The position numbers were made by a program, and so were the translations under genes. A stretch of 64,000 nt of DNA from Coraliomargarita algicola. GTDB taxonomy: Bacteria > Verrucomicrobiota > Verrucomicrobiia > Opitutales > Coraliomargaritaceae. The DNA lies in NCBI RefSeq assembly GCF_033878955.1, contig NZ_CP138858.1, positions 3,809,001-3,873,000 on the forward strand, in the 5' to 3' direction. A model generated the notes under the pieces. It saw only the letters and a list, made by a program, of their open reading frames with translations. It was not told the DNA's origin and searched no databases. This document shows, piece after piece, positions 52,709 to 61,900 of this stretch; the first letter of the stretch is position 1, and each line of letters opens with the position of its first letter.

Positions 52709-53593
52709 CTACTTTGACTGCTGTTGGTGCGTCTTTAACCATTCTGTCGGCGAGCTGCCGAAGGCGCGTTTAAAGGCTCTGGAAAAATAATAGACTGAAT
52801 TAAAGCCCAATGCGTCGGCGGTTTCAGAGACGCTTAAGTGATGGTGCTGCAATAAATCGCGCGAGCGGTTGAGTTTTATGTGGTTTTCAAACTCGCGCGG
52901 CGCGTGGCCTGTTTCGCGTTTGAAGGCGAAGCGGAAGCGGGAATAACTGCAACCGAGCTGCTGGGCTAAGGCAGTCAGATCGCTACGTTTGTCCAGTTGT
53001 TGCAGCATCGCCGCTTTGGCGCGCTGAACAATGGCGGCGTCGCTGTTGTGCGGCTGTGTGAGCTCGGCTTGATCGGCTTTCAAAAAAGCTAAAATGAGTG
53101 GTATATGACTGGCTGCGATTTGATCGCGCCCTGCTATTTCCTGATGGGCCCAGTGCAACAGGCGGTCGAAAAGTCCGGTGATCTCTTGTGGGTGTTGTGT
53201 CTGTAATACTGCCCGCTTGGATTGGAAAAACTGGTGCATGACGCGGGTAGCATCTGCGCCGCGAAAACCGACCCATGCTTCGCGCCAGCCAGTGTTCGGC
53301 GTGGGGTGGTAGCGGTGCCATTCGCCCGGGAAGATCAAGAGGACGCTACCCGCGGAGACCTGCATTTTAGGGATTTTTTCGGATTCGAATATACCGGAGC
53401 CTGCTTCGATGAAGACGATCTGAAACTCGTCCAAGCTTCGGCGTCCATCGCTATCGAATAGATAGCTGAGTGGGTGTTCGGCATCGGGGTATTTTGCCTG
53501 TGGAGCGATCTGTTGTCGGCCTGTATCTAAGATGCGCCACCCCCAGCCCGATGCTGCGGGGTCGGAGGGGAAATATCGACTGTAGCTTTGCAT
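52709..53593 (-). CDS. AraC-family transcriptional regulator, probably of rhamnose use
   Basis: A 294-residue regulator. N-terminal cupin-like sensor (~20-130, with VLLIFPGEWHRYHP) and C-terminal double HTH of the AraC/XylS type (~190-290): LTALAQQLGCSYSRFRFAFKRETGHAPREF and VSETADALGFNSVYYFSRAFKRAFGSSPTEW. It is divergent from rhaA with a 144-bp shared control region, so a RhaS/RhaR-like role in inducing rhaA is a reasonable inference, though the ligand is not seen. Confidence 0.88.
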   Translation of the reverse strand: MQSYSRYFPSDPAASGWGWRILDTGRQQIAPQAKYPDAEHPLSYLFDSDGRRSLDEFQIVFIEAGSGIFESEKIPKMQVSAGSVLLIFPGEWHRYHPTPNTGWREAWVGFRGADATRVMHQFFQSKRAVLQTQHPQEITGLFDRLLHWAHQEIAGRDQIAASHIPLILAFLKADQAELTQPHNSDAAIVQRAKAAMLQQLDKRSDLTALAQQLGCSYSRFRFAFKRETGHAPREFENHIKLNRSRDLLQHHHLSVSETADALGFNSVYYFSRAFKRAFGSSPTEWLKTHQQQSK

Positions 53594-53737
53594 GAGTGAG
53601 GAGAATGGTAGATGGAATTCGTATTTTTACGATGTCAAAAAGTGCAAATAATCTATCAGCCCGTGTATTCACAGAATCGAGAGGATCGGCTATGCTAGGC
53701 TTTTCTCTCTAAACTATAGCCCATTCTGATTTATCCT

Positions 53738-54979
53738 ATGTACCAAGAAGCCAAAGAAATGTACGCCTCGATCGGCGTTGATGTTGAACAAGCTCTGACT
53801 GCTCTCGCGAGCACTCCGATCTCCTTGCACTGTTGGCAGGGGGACGATGTGGTGGGCTTTGAATCCGGCGCGGGGGCGCTTGGTAGTGGACTGGCAGTGA
53901 CTGGTAATTACCCTGGCAAGGCGCGTAGCATTGACGAGTTGCGCCAAGACTTGGAGCAAGTCTTGAGTTTATTGCCGGGGAAGCATCGTTTGAACCTACA
54001 CGCAATCTATGGTGATTTTGGTGGTCAGAAAATCGATCGCGACGCGATTGAGCTGGCGCATTTTCAAACTTGGATCGATTGGGCTCAGGCGCAGGGCATC
54101 GGGATGGACTTCAATCCATCTAATTTTTCTCACGCTAAGGCGGACGATGGTTTCACTCTGAGCCACCCGGATGCAGGCATTCGTGATTTTTGGATCGAGC
54201 ACTGTAAGCGTAGCCGTGCCATCGCTGCGGAAATGGGCAAGCAACTTGGGAGCGCTGCAGTCACAAATGTGTGGGTTCCGGACGGTATGAAAGATTTGCC
54301 GGCTGATCGCCAAGGCTTTCGCCAACGTCTATCCGATAGTCTCGATGCGGTTTTCGCGGACAAACTGGATGCTGCTCACAACATCGATGCTGTTGAGTGT
54401 AAGCTCTTCGGCATTGGCTCTGAGAGTTTTGTCGTGGGCTCGCACGAATTTTATATGGGCTATGCGCAAAAGCAGCAAACTGCGCTCTGCTTGGATGCCG
54501 GCCACTTTCATCCCACCGAAAGTATTGCGGATAAGATCTCATCCGTATTGATGTATGTGCCCGAGCTCTTGTTACATGTCTCGCGCGGTGTGCGTTGGGA
54601 CAGTGATCATGTGGTGCTCTTTGATGATGCCACGCAGCAGATTATGCAGGAGCTCGTTCGCTGCGATGCGCTGCCACGCACCCATATCGGGCTTGATTTC
54701 TTCGATGCCTCGATCAATCGCATCGCAGCTTGGGCGATCGGTACACGCGCGGCGCAAAAGTCGCTATTACTCGCCTTACTCGAGCCGCGCGCTGCATTAC
54801 TCGAAGCCGAACTTTCCGGTGATTACACCACGCGTTTGGCCCTCTTGGAACAAGCCAAGGCCTTACCATGGTCCGCGGTGTGGGCTGAGTTTTGCCAGCG
54901 TAATGATGTGCCAGATGAGCTGGGTTTGCTGGCTAAGGTGAAAGATTATGAGAAAACGGTGTTGTCCGCTAGAAACTAG
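53738..54979 (+). CDS. rhaA: L-rhamnose isomerase
   Basis: Converts L-rhamnose to L-rhamnulose. The 413-residue product has family segments ISLHCWQGDDVVGFE, VTGNYPGKARS, LNLHAIYGDFGG, GMDFNPSNFSHAKA, NVWVPDGMKDLPADR, CKLFGIGSESFVVGSHEFYMGYA, CLDAGHFHPTESIADKIS and HVSRGVRWDSDHVV, which include the metal ligands. Length is standard. rhaB, rhaD and a transporter are not in the window. Its promoter region is shared with the divergent AraC gene. Confidence 0.95.
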   Translation: MYQEAKEMYASIGVDVEQALTALASTPISLHCWQGDDVVGFESGAGALGSGLAVTGNYPGKARSIDELRQDLEQVLSLLPGKHRLNLHAIYGDFGGQKIDRDAIELAHFQTWIDWAQAQGIGMDFNPSNFSHAKADDGFTLSHPDAGIRDFWIEHCKRSRAIAAEMGKQLGSAAVTNVWVPDGMKDLPADRQGFRQRLSDSLDAVFADKLDAAHNIDAVECKLFGIGSESFVVGSHEFYMGYAQKQQTALCLDAGHFHPTESIADKISSVLMYVPELLLHVSRGVRWDSDHVVLFDDATQQIMQELVRCDALPRTHIGLDFFDASINRIAAWAIGTRAAQKSLLLALLEPRAALLEAELSGDYTTRLALLEQAKALPWSAVWAEFCQRNDVPDELGLLAKVKDYEKTVLSARN

Positions 54980-54998
54980 GCGTGGCCGAAAGCGTCCT

Positions 54999-55631
54999 TC
55001 AGGGTAATTGTATTCGGTGTTTGAGCACCAGTTTGATGAGTTCCGAAGTGCTTTCGATATTGAGCTTTTTCATGATCCGGTAGCGATGGTTTTCGACGGT
55101 TCGTGGGCTGAGCTTGAGTGTGTCTGATATGCTTTGGCTGGTGAGTCCTTCGCCGACCCAATAGAGTATTTCCTGTTCGCGGGGGCTGAGGATCTTATGC
55201 AGTGCGTTGGGATCGGATGCGATCTTGTAGCGATTTTCACGCACTAGTTTGGTGTAGTAGAGTCCACCTTCGGCTACGGTGAGCATCGCTTCTTGCAGTG
55301 TTTCGATCGGCTGTTCTTTTTCTACGTAGCCTTGGAAGCCGATGTCGTGTATTTGAGTCGTCGTTTGCTCATCCATTTGGGAAGTGATGGCCAGTAGGCG
55401 GGCTTGTGGATCATGCTTAAGGATTTGCTTGGCGAGCTCCAGTCCGTTGAGTTTCGGTATGACGATGTCCAGCAGCACCAGGTCCGGTTGTAGTTCGAGG
55501 TAGCAGGTAAGCCCCATCTCTCCGTCGGTGGCTTGACCCACGAGCGCGAAGTCTTCGCTTTGCTCGATGTGGTTGGCGAGCAGGTTGAGAAACAGCCGGT
55601 GGTCTTCGATGAGTAGGGTGCGATAGGCCAT
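54999..55631 (-). CDS. LuxR/NarL-type response regulator
   Basis: A 210-residue regulator: REC domain (TLLIEDHRLFLNLLANHIEQ, phospho-acceptor Asp55 in LVLLDIVIPKLNG) and C-terminal LuxR HTH (~144-190, LSPREQEILYWVGEGLTSQSI...RTVENHRYRIMKKL). The frame extends upstream to 55856 inside the previous gene; ATG 55631 is the family-type start and leaves a 10-bp gap to the M23-like gene. It is the third gene after the 7TMR kinase and its likely output. A palindrome at 58853-58872 is a candidate binding site. Confidence 0.92.
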   Translation of the reverse strand: MAYRTLLIEDHRLFLNLLANHIEQSEDFALVGQATDGEMGLTCYLELQPDLVLLDIVIPKLNGLELAKQILKHDPQARLLAITSQMDEQTTTQIHDIGFQGYVEKEQPIETLQEAMLTVAEGGLYYTKLVRENRYKIASDPNALHKILSPREQEILYWVGEGLTSQSISDTLKLSPRTVENHRYRIMKKLNIESTSELIKLVLKHRIQLP

Positions 55632-55641
55632 GATGAAGCGC

Positions 55642-56715
55642 TTAGTCTTGGGTATATTGGATCGGGCGGTAGTGTTCGTTACGAGTCGGAAAGAAGGGGG
55701 CGTCTGCTTCTGGTGCTGCGACTTTTTCCACGCCTTCCAGTAGGATGGGCAGGCTGCTAACTTGGGGGCTGAAAATGTCGGGTGATGTTGTGGCGACGAG
55801 CAGTAGCACCGGTTCGCTGAACATGCCCGACTTTCCAATCGCCGCCAGAGGCTCACCTGCTTGTATCCGCTCTCCCGTTTCAGGGCGGATGCTATTTTGC
55901 TGTAGATTGGCGAAGATCAAATAATGTTGTTGGTCGATTTGCAGTAGCAGGTAGTTGCCAGGGCCTGTGTCTGGATGAATCTGTCCCATGGGGAGGTCGG
56001 GAATGCTCTCATTGGCTGTGATGACGGTGCCTGTTGCCGGAGCGAGGATGGTGGCGCCAAAGGCTTCAGGGTAGGGACGATTGCGCTCGGAATCATTGAG
56101 AAAAGTCCTCGCCGCCGGGCGCATATGCACGCCGAATGCGCGCGGGGATCGGCTGCTGGATTGCAGCATGTTGTTGAGTAGTGAGTAGCCACCATTCATC
56201 ACGCAGAATTCCTCTGCAAATGGAGCTTTCAGCAGCACCGATTCTTCAAGGCGGGGCTCCCGTTGGGTTAGCAGGAGCTGGTAGCTGAGTAGTGCGGAAA
56301 TCGCTAGTATAAATAGATTGGAAAGGCGGTCGATACGTGGGCGCAGGGGCAGCAGGATCATTGCAAAGACTGCGGCGAATATCCAATTCGTCTGTATCCA
56401 CTGGTAGTATTCAGTTTCAGTGTTTTCCAGTTTGATGGCCACTATTTGTAGAGCGAATGCGGTCAGTGCTAAGCAGACCCATTTATTGAAAATGCTTAGC
56501 CAATACTTTATTTGTTTCTTTTGGAAGGGAGTTTTTAGGTGCTCCCAATACAGCTGTCCACGTGCTAAAAAGATGGATTGTATGACGAGCATGGTGGGTG
56601 TGCCGTAGCGTAGGCATAGTTCCATTAGCTTGGGCAAGGTGGCATCTTCACAGTGTCTCCATAGAATGGAGGCCAAGAGAATATAGATGAAAGCTTTGAT
56701 CAGAGATTTGTTCAT
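55642..56715 (-). CDS. Membrane protein with degenerate M23 (lysostaphin-like) domain
   Basis: 357 residues from ATG 56715. Four or so helices in the first half (MNKSLIKAFIYILLASILW; WVCLALTAFALQIVAI; WIFAAVFAMILLPL; LFILAISALLSYQLLLT), then a C-terminal domain with the layout of M23 metallopeptidases: NGGYSLLNNM, ILAPATGTVITANE, DTGPGNYLLLQID, YLIFANLQQNSI...GERIQAGEPLAAIGKSG. The zinc ligands of active M23 enzymes (HxxxD and HxH) are not apparent, so it is probably a non-catalytic sensor or scaffold. It overlaps the kinase stop by ATGA and precedes the response regulator, so it likely belongs to the signalling pathway. Confidence 0.68.
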   Translation of the reverse strand: MNKSLIKAFIYILLASILWRHCEDATLPKLMELCLRYGTPTMLVIQSIFLARGQLYWEHLKTPFQKKQIKYWLSIFNKWVCLALTAFALQIVAIKLENTETEYYQWIQTNWIFAAVFAMILLPLRPRIDRLSNLFILAISALLSYQLLLTQREPRLEESVLLKAPFAEEFCVMNGGYSLLNNMLQSSSRSPRAFGVHMRPAARTFLNDSERNRPYPEAFGATILAPATGTVITANESIPDLPMGQIHPDTGPGNYLLLQIDQQHYLIFANLQQNSIRPETGERIQAGEPLAAIGKSGMFSEPVLLLVATTSPDIFSPQVSSLPILLEGVEKVAAPEADAPFFPTRNEHYRPIQYTQD

Positions 56716-58775
56716 TGGGATGCCTGATTCCAAGTTCTGAGGTAAAAGTAGCAATGCGTGCCCTGTTGGACTTGGCTGGTGATGTGTAAGTTGGACTTGT
56801 GCGCTTTGAGAATGTCGTAGCAGATCTGTAGGCCAATGCCGGTTCCGGGCTCACCGTTGACACCTTTGGTGCTTTCGAGTGCCCGTTGTTTACGCAGACG
56901 TTGCAGGCGTTCGGGCGTGATGCCGACTCCCCAGTCTTTGACAGATAGTTTTATCCGCTCGGAATCCACCTCGGCACTGATCCGGACACGACTCTCGGGG
57001 TGGCTGTATTTTAGGGCGTTGATGGTTAGATTGCGTAGCACAGATGCGATACTTTCGAAGTCAAAACGCGCAAAGGTCTGTGGCGGAATCTCCCAGTCCA
57101 AATGAATTGCCTTGGTTTTGGCCAGCATGGTGAGTGCGGGAGTGATGGCGTCTTGCAAGTCGCTCAGCAGGTAGGGTTGGAGCCCGACTGAATGTTTGCC
57201 AGTTTGTAATTGTCCCCATAGCAGCAGGCTTTTAGTGAGCTCAGATAGGTGGGCTGCGCTTCCTTCGATATCTTTTGTATATTCTTTGATGAGTGCCGGC
57301 TCGAGACTTTGCGGTGAATCTGCGAGCATACGTGCAAGGCTGCTGACGCCGTCGATGGGGGCTTTAATGTCGTGAGCGATAATGCGCAATAGCTCGCTCT
57401 TTTGCTGGTCGGAGGCCGCTAACTCGCTGGTGCGGGCGGCGACGTCGTGTTCCAGTTGGTTGTTATACTGTTCCTGTAGCTCTGCCCGTTTCTCTGCTTC
57501 AGATAAGGCATTGGCTTGTGCGGCCTCTCTTTGGTCATTGACCATGCGTATGCGCTCACTCAATCCCACGGCCAAGACGCCCATTTCGATGCCAGATGCG
57601 TAGAGCCACTGAAGCAGCAGCTCGGATGTGGGGATGCCACCGGTCATTAAAATACTGGTATACTGCCAGGATACGATGAGTAATAAGAATGTGGCTGGTA
57701 TGAAAAAGTAAGTTTGCGGTACCTTTTTGAATACACCGTATAAAGCAAGTGAGAGGGCGATTAAGTGACTGCAGGCCCAGATGCTGACGATGATGCTAAT
57801 GATGGAGCGCCCAAATAGTGTGGCTGGACCGAACATGAAGATCGGCGAGGCCAGAACCAGTGCATTGGCGAGATAAAGCACCGGGCGATAGGCGCGCGGG
57901 CAGTAGTGCCTAGTCTGTAGAAATTCCAGTGCGAAACGTAGGAAGAGCCCGGCGGTGAGGACCAATAGGCCGCTGTAGAGGAAGAAATTGACCCCCGCGG
58001 GCAGCCAGGCTAGCTGGCCCATTTCGATTCGACTCAGCAGTGTGGTATGTAGATTGAAGTGGACAATGTGCAGTGCACAGGCGGCTAATAAGAAAAGTAT
58101 ATAGTAGAGTGTGTCTTGATCCCGCAGGGCTAAGTAGATGCACCCGTTCATTAAAATAAGTCCGGTCAGGAGACCCATGTAGAGGAAGACCACGTTTTGC
58201 TCTGTGTGCGCACGTTCTACATAAACTGCGGGGCTCTCCCACATGGTGATGGCCGGGAGTAGCCAATGGTAGTCCCTCAGGTAGAGGAAGTATGTTTTAC
58301 TTTCATGCGCGGCGAACTCGATCTGAAAGGCATGCGTCGCGAAGGGGAGTCCTTTTTGAGCGGAAGGAATGTTCTCGCCGTTCTGATACATCGTATAGCT
58401 GCCGTCCGGGTGGATCTCGTAAAGTTGCGCGATGTCTACCCAACGGTAATCGATTTCCAGAACACGTTCGAGTGGACGGTCTTCATAGTTGCTCAGTGGT
58501 AATTGTATCCAGCAACTCACGAAAATATCGGAGGAGGTCCGCGAGGTGTTCGGATTGTAGGCGGTGAAGCGATCTGGCTGTTGAGCGATTTCTAAAATTT
58601 CCTCAATATTGCCTAATGTTTGATCTTTTAGGATAGAGATTTGTGCCCCTTCCGTTACCGGCAGTGCTACGGTTCTTTCTTCCGGATATCGAAAAGCCCG
58701 TAAGCCGACGATTAAGGTCAGTATAAAAAATAGGAGGAATAGTGTATAGCGGTGGCTTTTTTTCACAGTAAACAC
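56712..58775 (-). CDS. 7TMR-DISM sensor histidine kinase
   Basis: A 687-residue kinase. After an N-terminal helix there is an extracytoplasmic 7TMR-DISMED2-type domain (~40-190), seven hydrophobic helices of the 7TMR-DISM class (~195-410), a coiled-coil (AQANALSEAEKRAELQEQYN), a HisKA domain with His468 in IIAHDIKAPIDG, and a full HATPase: N box VLRNLTINALKYS, G1 VKDWGVGI, G2 GEPGTGIGLQICYD. DISM domains are thought to sense carbohydrates or wall fragments. The start is shared with a control region facing the giant exoprotein. Its stop overlaps the M23-like gene by 4 bp. Confidence 0.92.
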   Translation of the reverse strand: MFTVKKSHRYTLFLLFFILTLIVGLRAFRYPEERTVALPVTEGAQISILKDQTLGNIEEILEIAQQPDRFTAYNPNTSRTSSDIFVSCWIQLPLSNYEDRPLERVLEIDYRWVDIAQLYEIHPDGSYTMYQNGENIPSAQKGLPFATHAFQIEFAAHESKTYFLYLRDYHWLLPAITMWESPAVYVERAHTEQNVVFLYMGLLTGLILMNGCIYLALRDQDTLYYILFLLAACALHIVHFNLHTTLLSRIEMGQLAWLPAGVNFFLYSGLLVLTAGLFLRFALEFLQTRHYCPRAYRPVLYLANALVLASPIFMFGPATLFGRSIISIIVSIWACSHLIALSLALYGVFKKVPQTYFFIPATFLLLIVSWQYTSILMTGGIPTSELLLQWLYASGIEMGVLAVGLSERIRMVNDQREAAQANALSEAEKRAELQEQYNNQLEHDVAARTSELAASDQQKSELLRIIAHDIKAPIDGVSSLARMLADSPQSLEPALIKEYTKDIEGSAAHLSELTKSLLLWGQLQTGKHSVGLQPYLLSDLQDAITPALTMLAKTKAIHLDWEIPPQTFARFDFESIASVLRNLTINALKYSHPESRVRISAEVDSERIKLSVKDWGVGITPERLQRLRKQRALESTKGVNGEPGTGIGLQICYDILKAHKSNLHITSQVQQGTHCYFYLRTWNQASQ

Positions 58776-58852
58776 GGATGAGCGGCATGGTCAGCTTCAC
58801 GCTGCTCCCAATAGTAGTGTGCGGAAATGACTCAAAAAGCAACAGTGCGCTC

Positions 58853-58872
58853 TTTGAGTAATTTTACTCAAA
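58853..58872. promoter_or_regulatory. Perfect 9-2-9 palindrome in the kinase/exoprotein control region
   Basis: Arms TTTGAGTAA and TTACTCAAA around TT; a partial copy (TGACTCAAA) is 24 bp to the left at 58829-58837. It lies 78 bp from the kinase start and 60 bp from the exoprotein start. Length and symmetry suit a LuxR-type response regulator dimer. Confidence 0.5.
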
Positions 58873-58931
58873 CGTACGATTTGCCCCGCATAACTAGTCG
58901 AAGCTAGTGTGATAGTATCTACCTACCAGCT

Positions 58932-61900
58932 ATGAGAGATCTCCAATCGTCCCTTCCCTTTAGTCAATTACTACTCCTTGCGTTTTTCACTGCCGTTTTG
59001 GCTGTACCGCCCAGCTCCCTGCAGGCGGCGCTGCCGAGTGGCCTGGAAGTGAGTCATGGTGACATTCGCTTGTCCGGGGATGGGGCGCTTTTAAATATTC
59101 ATCAGCTCACGCCACAGGCGATCGCCAATTGGCAGAGCTTTTCGATCGATGCGAATAGTGTGGTGAATATTCAGCAATTGGACGAAAATTCGGTCCTGTT
59201 AAATCGAGTGATGGGGGCCGATCCTTCCAGTCTGATGGGGCAGTTAAGTGCCAATGGACGTGTATATTTGATCAATCCCAATGGTATCGTGGTCGGGCCA
59301 GACGCATCGATTAATACTGCCGATTTTATTGCCTCGGCATTGGATCTTTCGGATAGCGATTTTCTGAATGGAGGCGACTTGTCTTTTGTGGGCGAATCCG
59401 CTGCCAGTGTGGTGAATTTGGGGCAGATCACCGCAGCCAATGGAGATGTCATACTTATTGCCCACCAAGTGTCTAATGCAGGTGAGCTACATGCACCGAA
59501 GGGGATGGTCGGACTGGCTGCAGGGCAAGAGGTCTTACTGATGGCTGAGGGCGATCCGCGTATAATGGTGAAAACTTCGCTTGCAGGACACAGTTCCGAG
59601 CTTGGCGTGGATAACAGCGGTGTGATCCAAGCTGCGGAGGCAGAGCTCGTGGCTGCGGGTGGAAATCTGTATGAGTTAGCGATCAATCAGACAGGCTACA
59701 TTCAGGCGACTGGGGCCGAAGTGCGCAATGGGCGCGTGTTGCTTACCGCTGAGGATGGCGTGATCGCACATAGCGGGCAAATTCTCGCCAATAACGTCGA
59801 CGGTAGTGGTGGCGAAGTCCTGATTGGGGGGGATTATCGCGGGCAGAATACAGCCATCGCCAATGCGGCGCGGACCGTAGTGACTGAGGAGGCCGTGATC
59901 GATGTGAGTGCCAGCAGTGAGCATGCAGATGCGGGGCGTGTGATCGTGTGGGCAGACGAAGCGACTCGCTTCTGGGGGAATATTTATGGCCAAGGAGGGG
60001 CGCAAGCTGGTGCGGGTGCCTTTGTGGAAGTGTCTGGTAAGCAGTATTTGGACTTTGCTGGTTTGGTGGATTTGTCCGCTGCAAATGGGGCAGCGGGCAG
60101 CTTGTTGCTCGACCCGGCTTCGTTGACTATTCAGCTGGCGGGCGGCGATAGTGCATCTTCATTGGGAGGCGACCCCTATGTATTTGGAGATGAGTTGGAT
60201 TCGGGGTCGATCTTACAGGTGTCGACGCTGGAGTCGCAACTGGCTCTCAGTGATGTGACCTTGCTGGCCAGTTTGGCTGATGATGGAGCGAGTTCGTCAA
60301 TCGTGGTCAATGATGCCGTTAGCTGGACCTCGGGGAATCATCTGACATTTGAATCGGCCAATGATATTTGGATCAATGCCGATTTAAATGCTGGCAGTGG
60401 TCATGTAGTTTTCGGCTTAGGTTTTGCCTATGATGGCGAAGTGCTCGGCGGGCCTACACTGACGGGTGATTTTATTGTCGATGGCGCGGCGTCGATTGTT
60501 GCGGATACGATCACCATCCGCAATAGCACCGTGGATTCCCATGTCGGGAATTCGAATTTTGGGCCAATGGGGGCGATTGACATCAATGGGGCGCTCACGG
60601 TGAATACCTTGGATTTTCAGTATCCCAATCGTCTACCAGGTCGAAACGGAGCTGAAGGCGGTATTCGCGGAGGAATCTCAATCGATCATGCAGCCAATCA
60701 AATTGGAACGATCACTACCAGTGAGGCGGACGGGATGATTTATGATGATGTGGTGATTGTCGACAGTGCGGGCGGTCTCGTGCTGGATGGGTTTTTTAAT
60801 GTGACGGGCGGGGATGTGAGGATTTCCACCGTGGGAGATTTAACCTTAAGCGCCGGCACTCAGCTCGCGGTCAATTCAGGTTATCCGGAACTGGATGGAG
60901 ACGGGATGATTGGGGGGGACCTCTTTCTCGCGGCGCAAGCAGGTGCCTTTATTAATCAGAGTGATGCGAATGCTCTAATGCCAGATGGCATGGGCCGTTT
61001 TCTGGTTTATTCAGATAATCCCAGCGACACGGTAAAAGGTGGCCTGCTGGGGGCACCCGTTTATAATAAGACTTTCTCTGCCAACGCGCCGGACTCAATT
61101 ACCCAGACCGGCAATCGTTTCCTATACAGTCTCGCTCCGACCTTAACTTTGACTGCGAATAACCTCTCCAAAACAGTCGGAGAGGCGAACCCCATTCTTA
61201 GTTTCAATGTGTCCGGATTGGTCGCTGGTGATACGGCTGCTGATGTCTTCAGCGGGGCACCAGCTTTGAGCACGAGTGCAGATATTACCAGTGCGATTGG
61301 CGAATACTCCATCGATCTCGCAACGGGCACTGTGGTTTTGTCGGATTATGATTATGGCCTGAACTTGGTAGACGGCATTTTATCGGTAGAAGCCGCAGCC
61401 TTAGTTGAGCTCTTGATCACAGCAGATGATATGTTTCGTTATTACGGTGATCACAATCCCGACTTCACTGCTAGCTTTGATGGCCTCATCGACGGCGACG
61501 ATGCCAGCGTAGTGAATGGATTACAGTTTAGCACAAGCGCGGACTTAACTTCCCCCGTAGGTAACTATACCATCACTCCCTTCGGCGCCACGGCAGAGGC
61601 TTACAATATTAGCTATGCCAATGGCACATTGACAGTGAACCCACGCCTTTTAACGATCACTGCATTAGACTTGGAGAAAACCTACGGGGATGCCTTACCC
61701 GCATTTGCTAGTTCGGTCAGCGGTTTGGCATCTTTTGATGATGAATCCGACCTTGGAAGTATCAGCTATAGCAGCACTGCCAGTTTGACCACCGCAGATG
61801 TGGGCGCCTATGCGATCACCCCTTCCGGTGGTAGCAACGCCAATTACAGTATTAGTTATGTGGCGGGCACTGCTACGGTAACTCCGCGCGCTGCCACAAT

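Noticed and set aside
53594..53737. Specific rhamnose-operator half-sites between the AraC gene and rhaA
   Set aside because: I looked for direct repeats typical of AraC-type activators but found none convincing enough to list.
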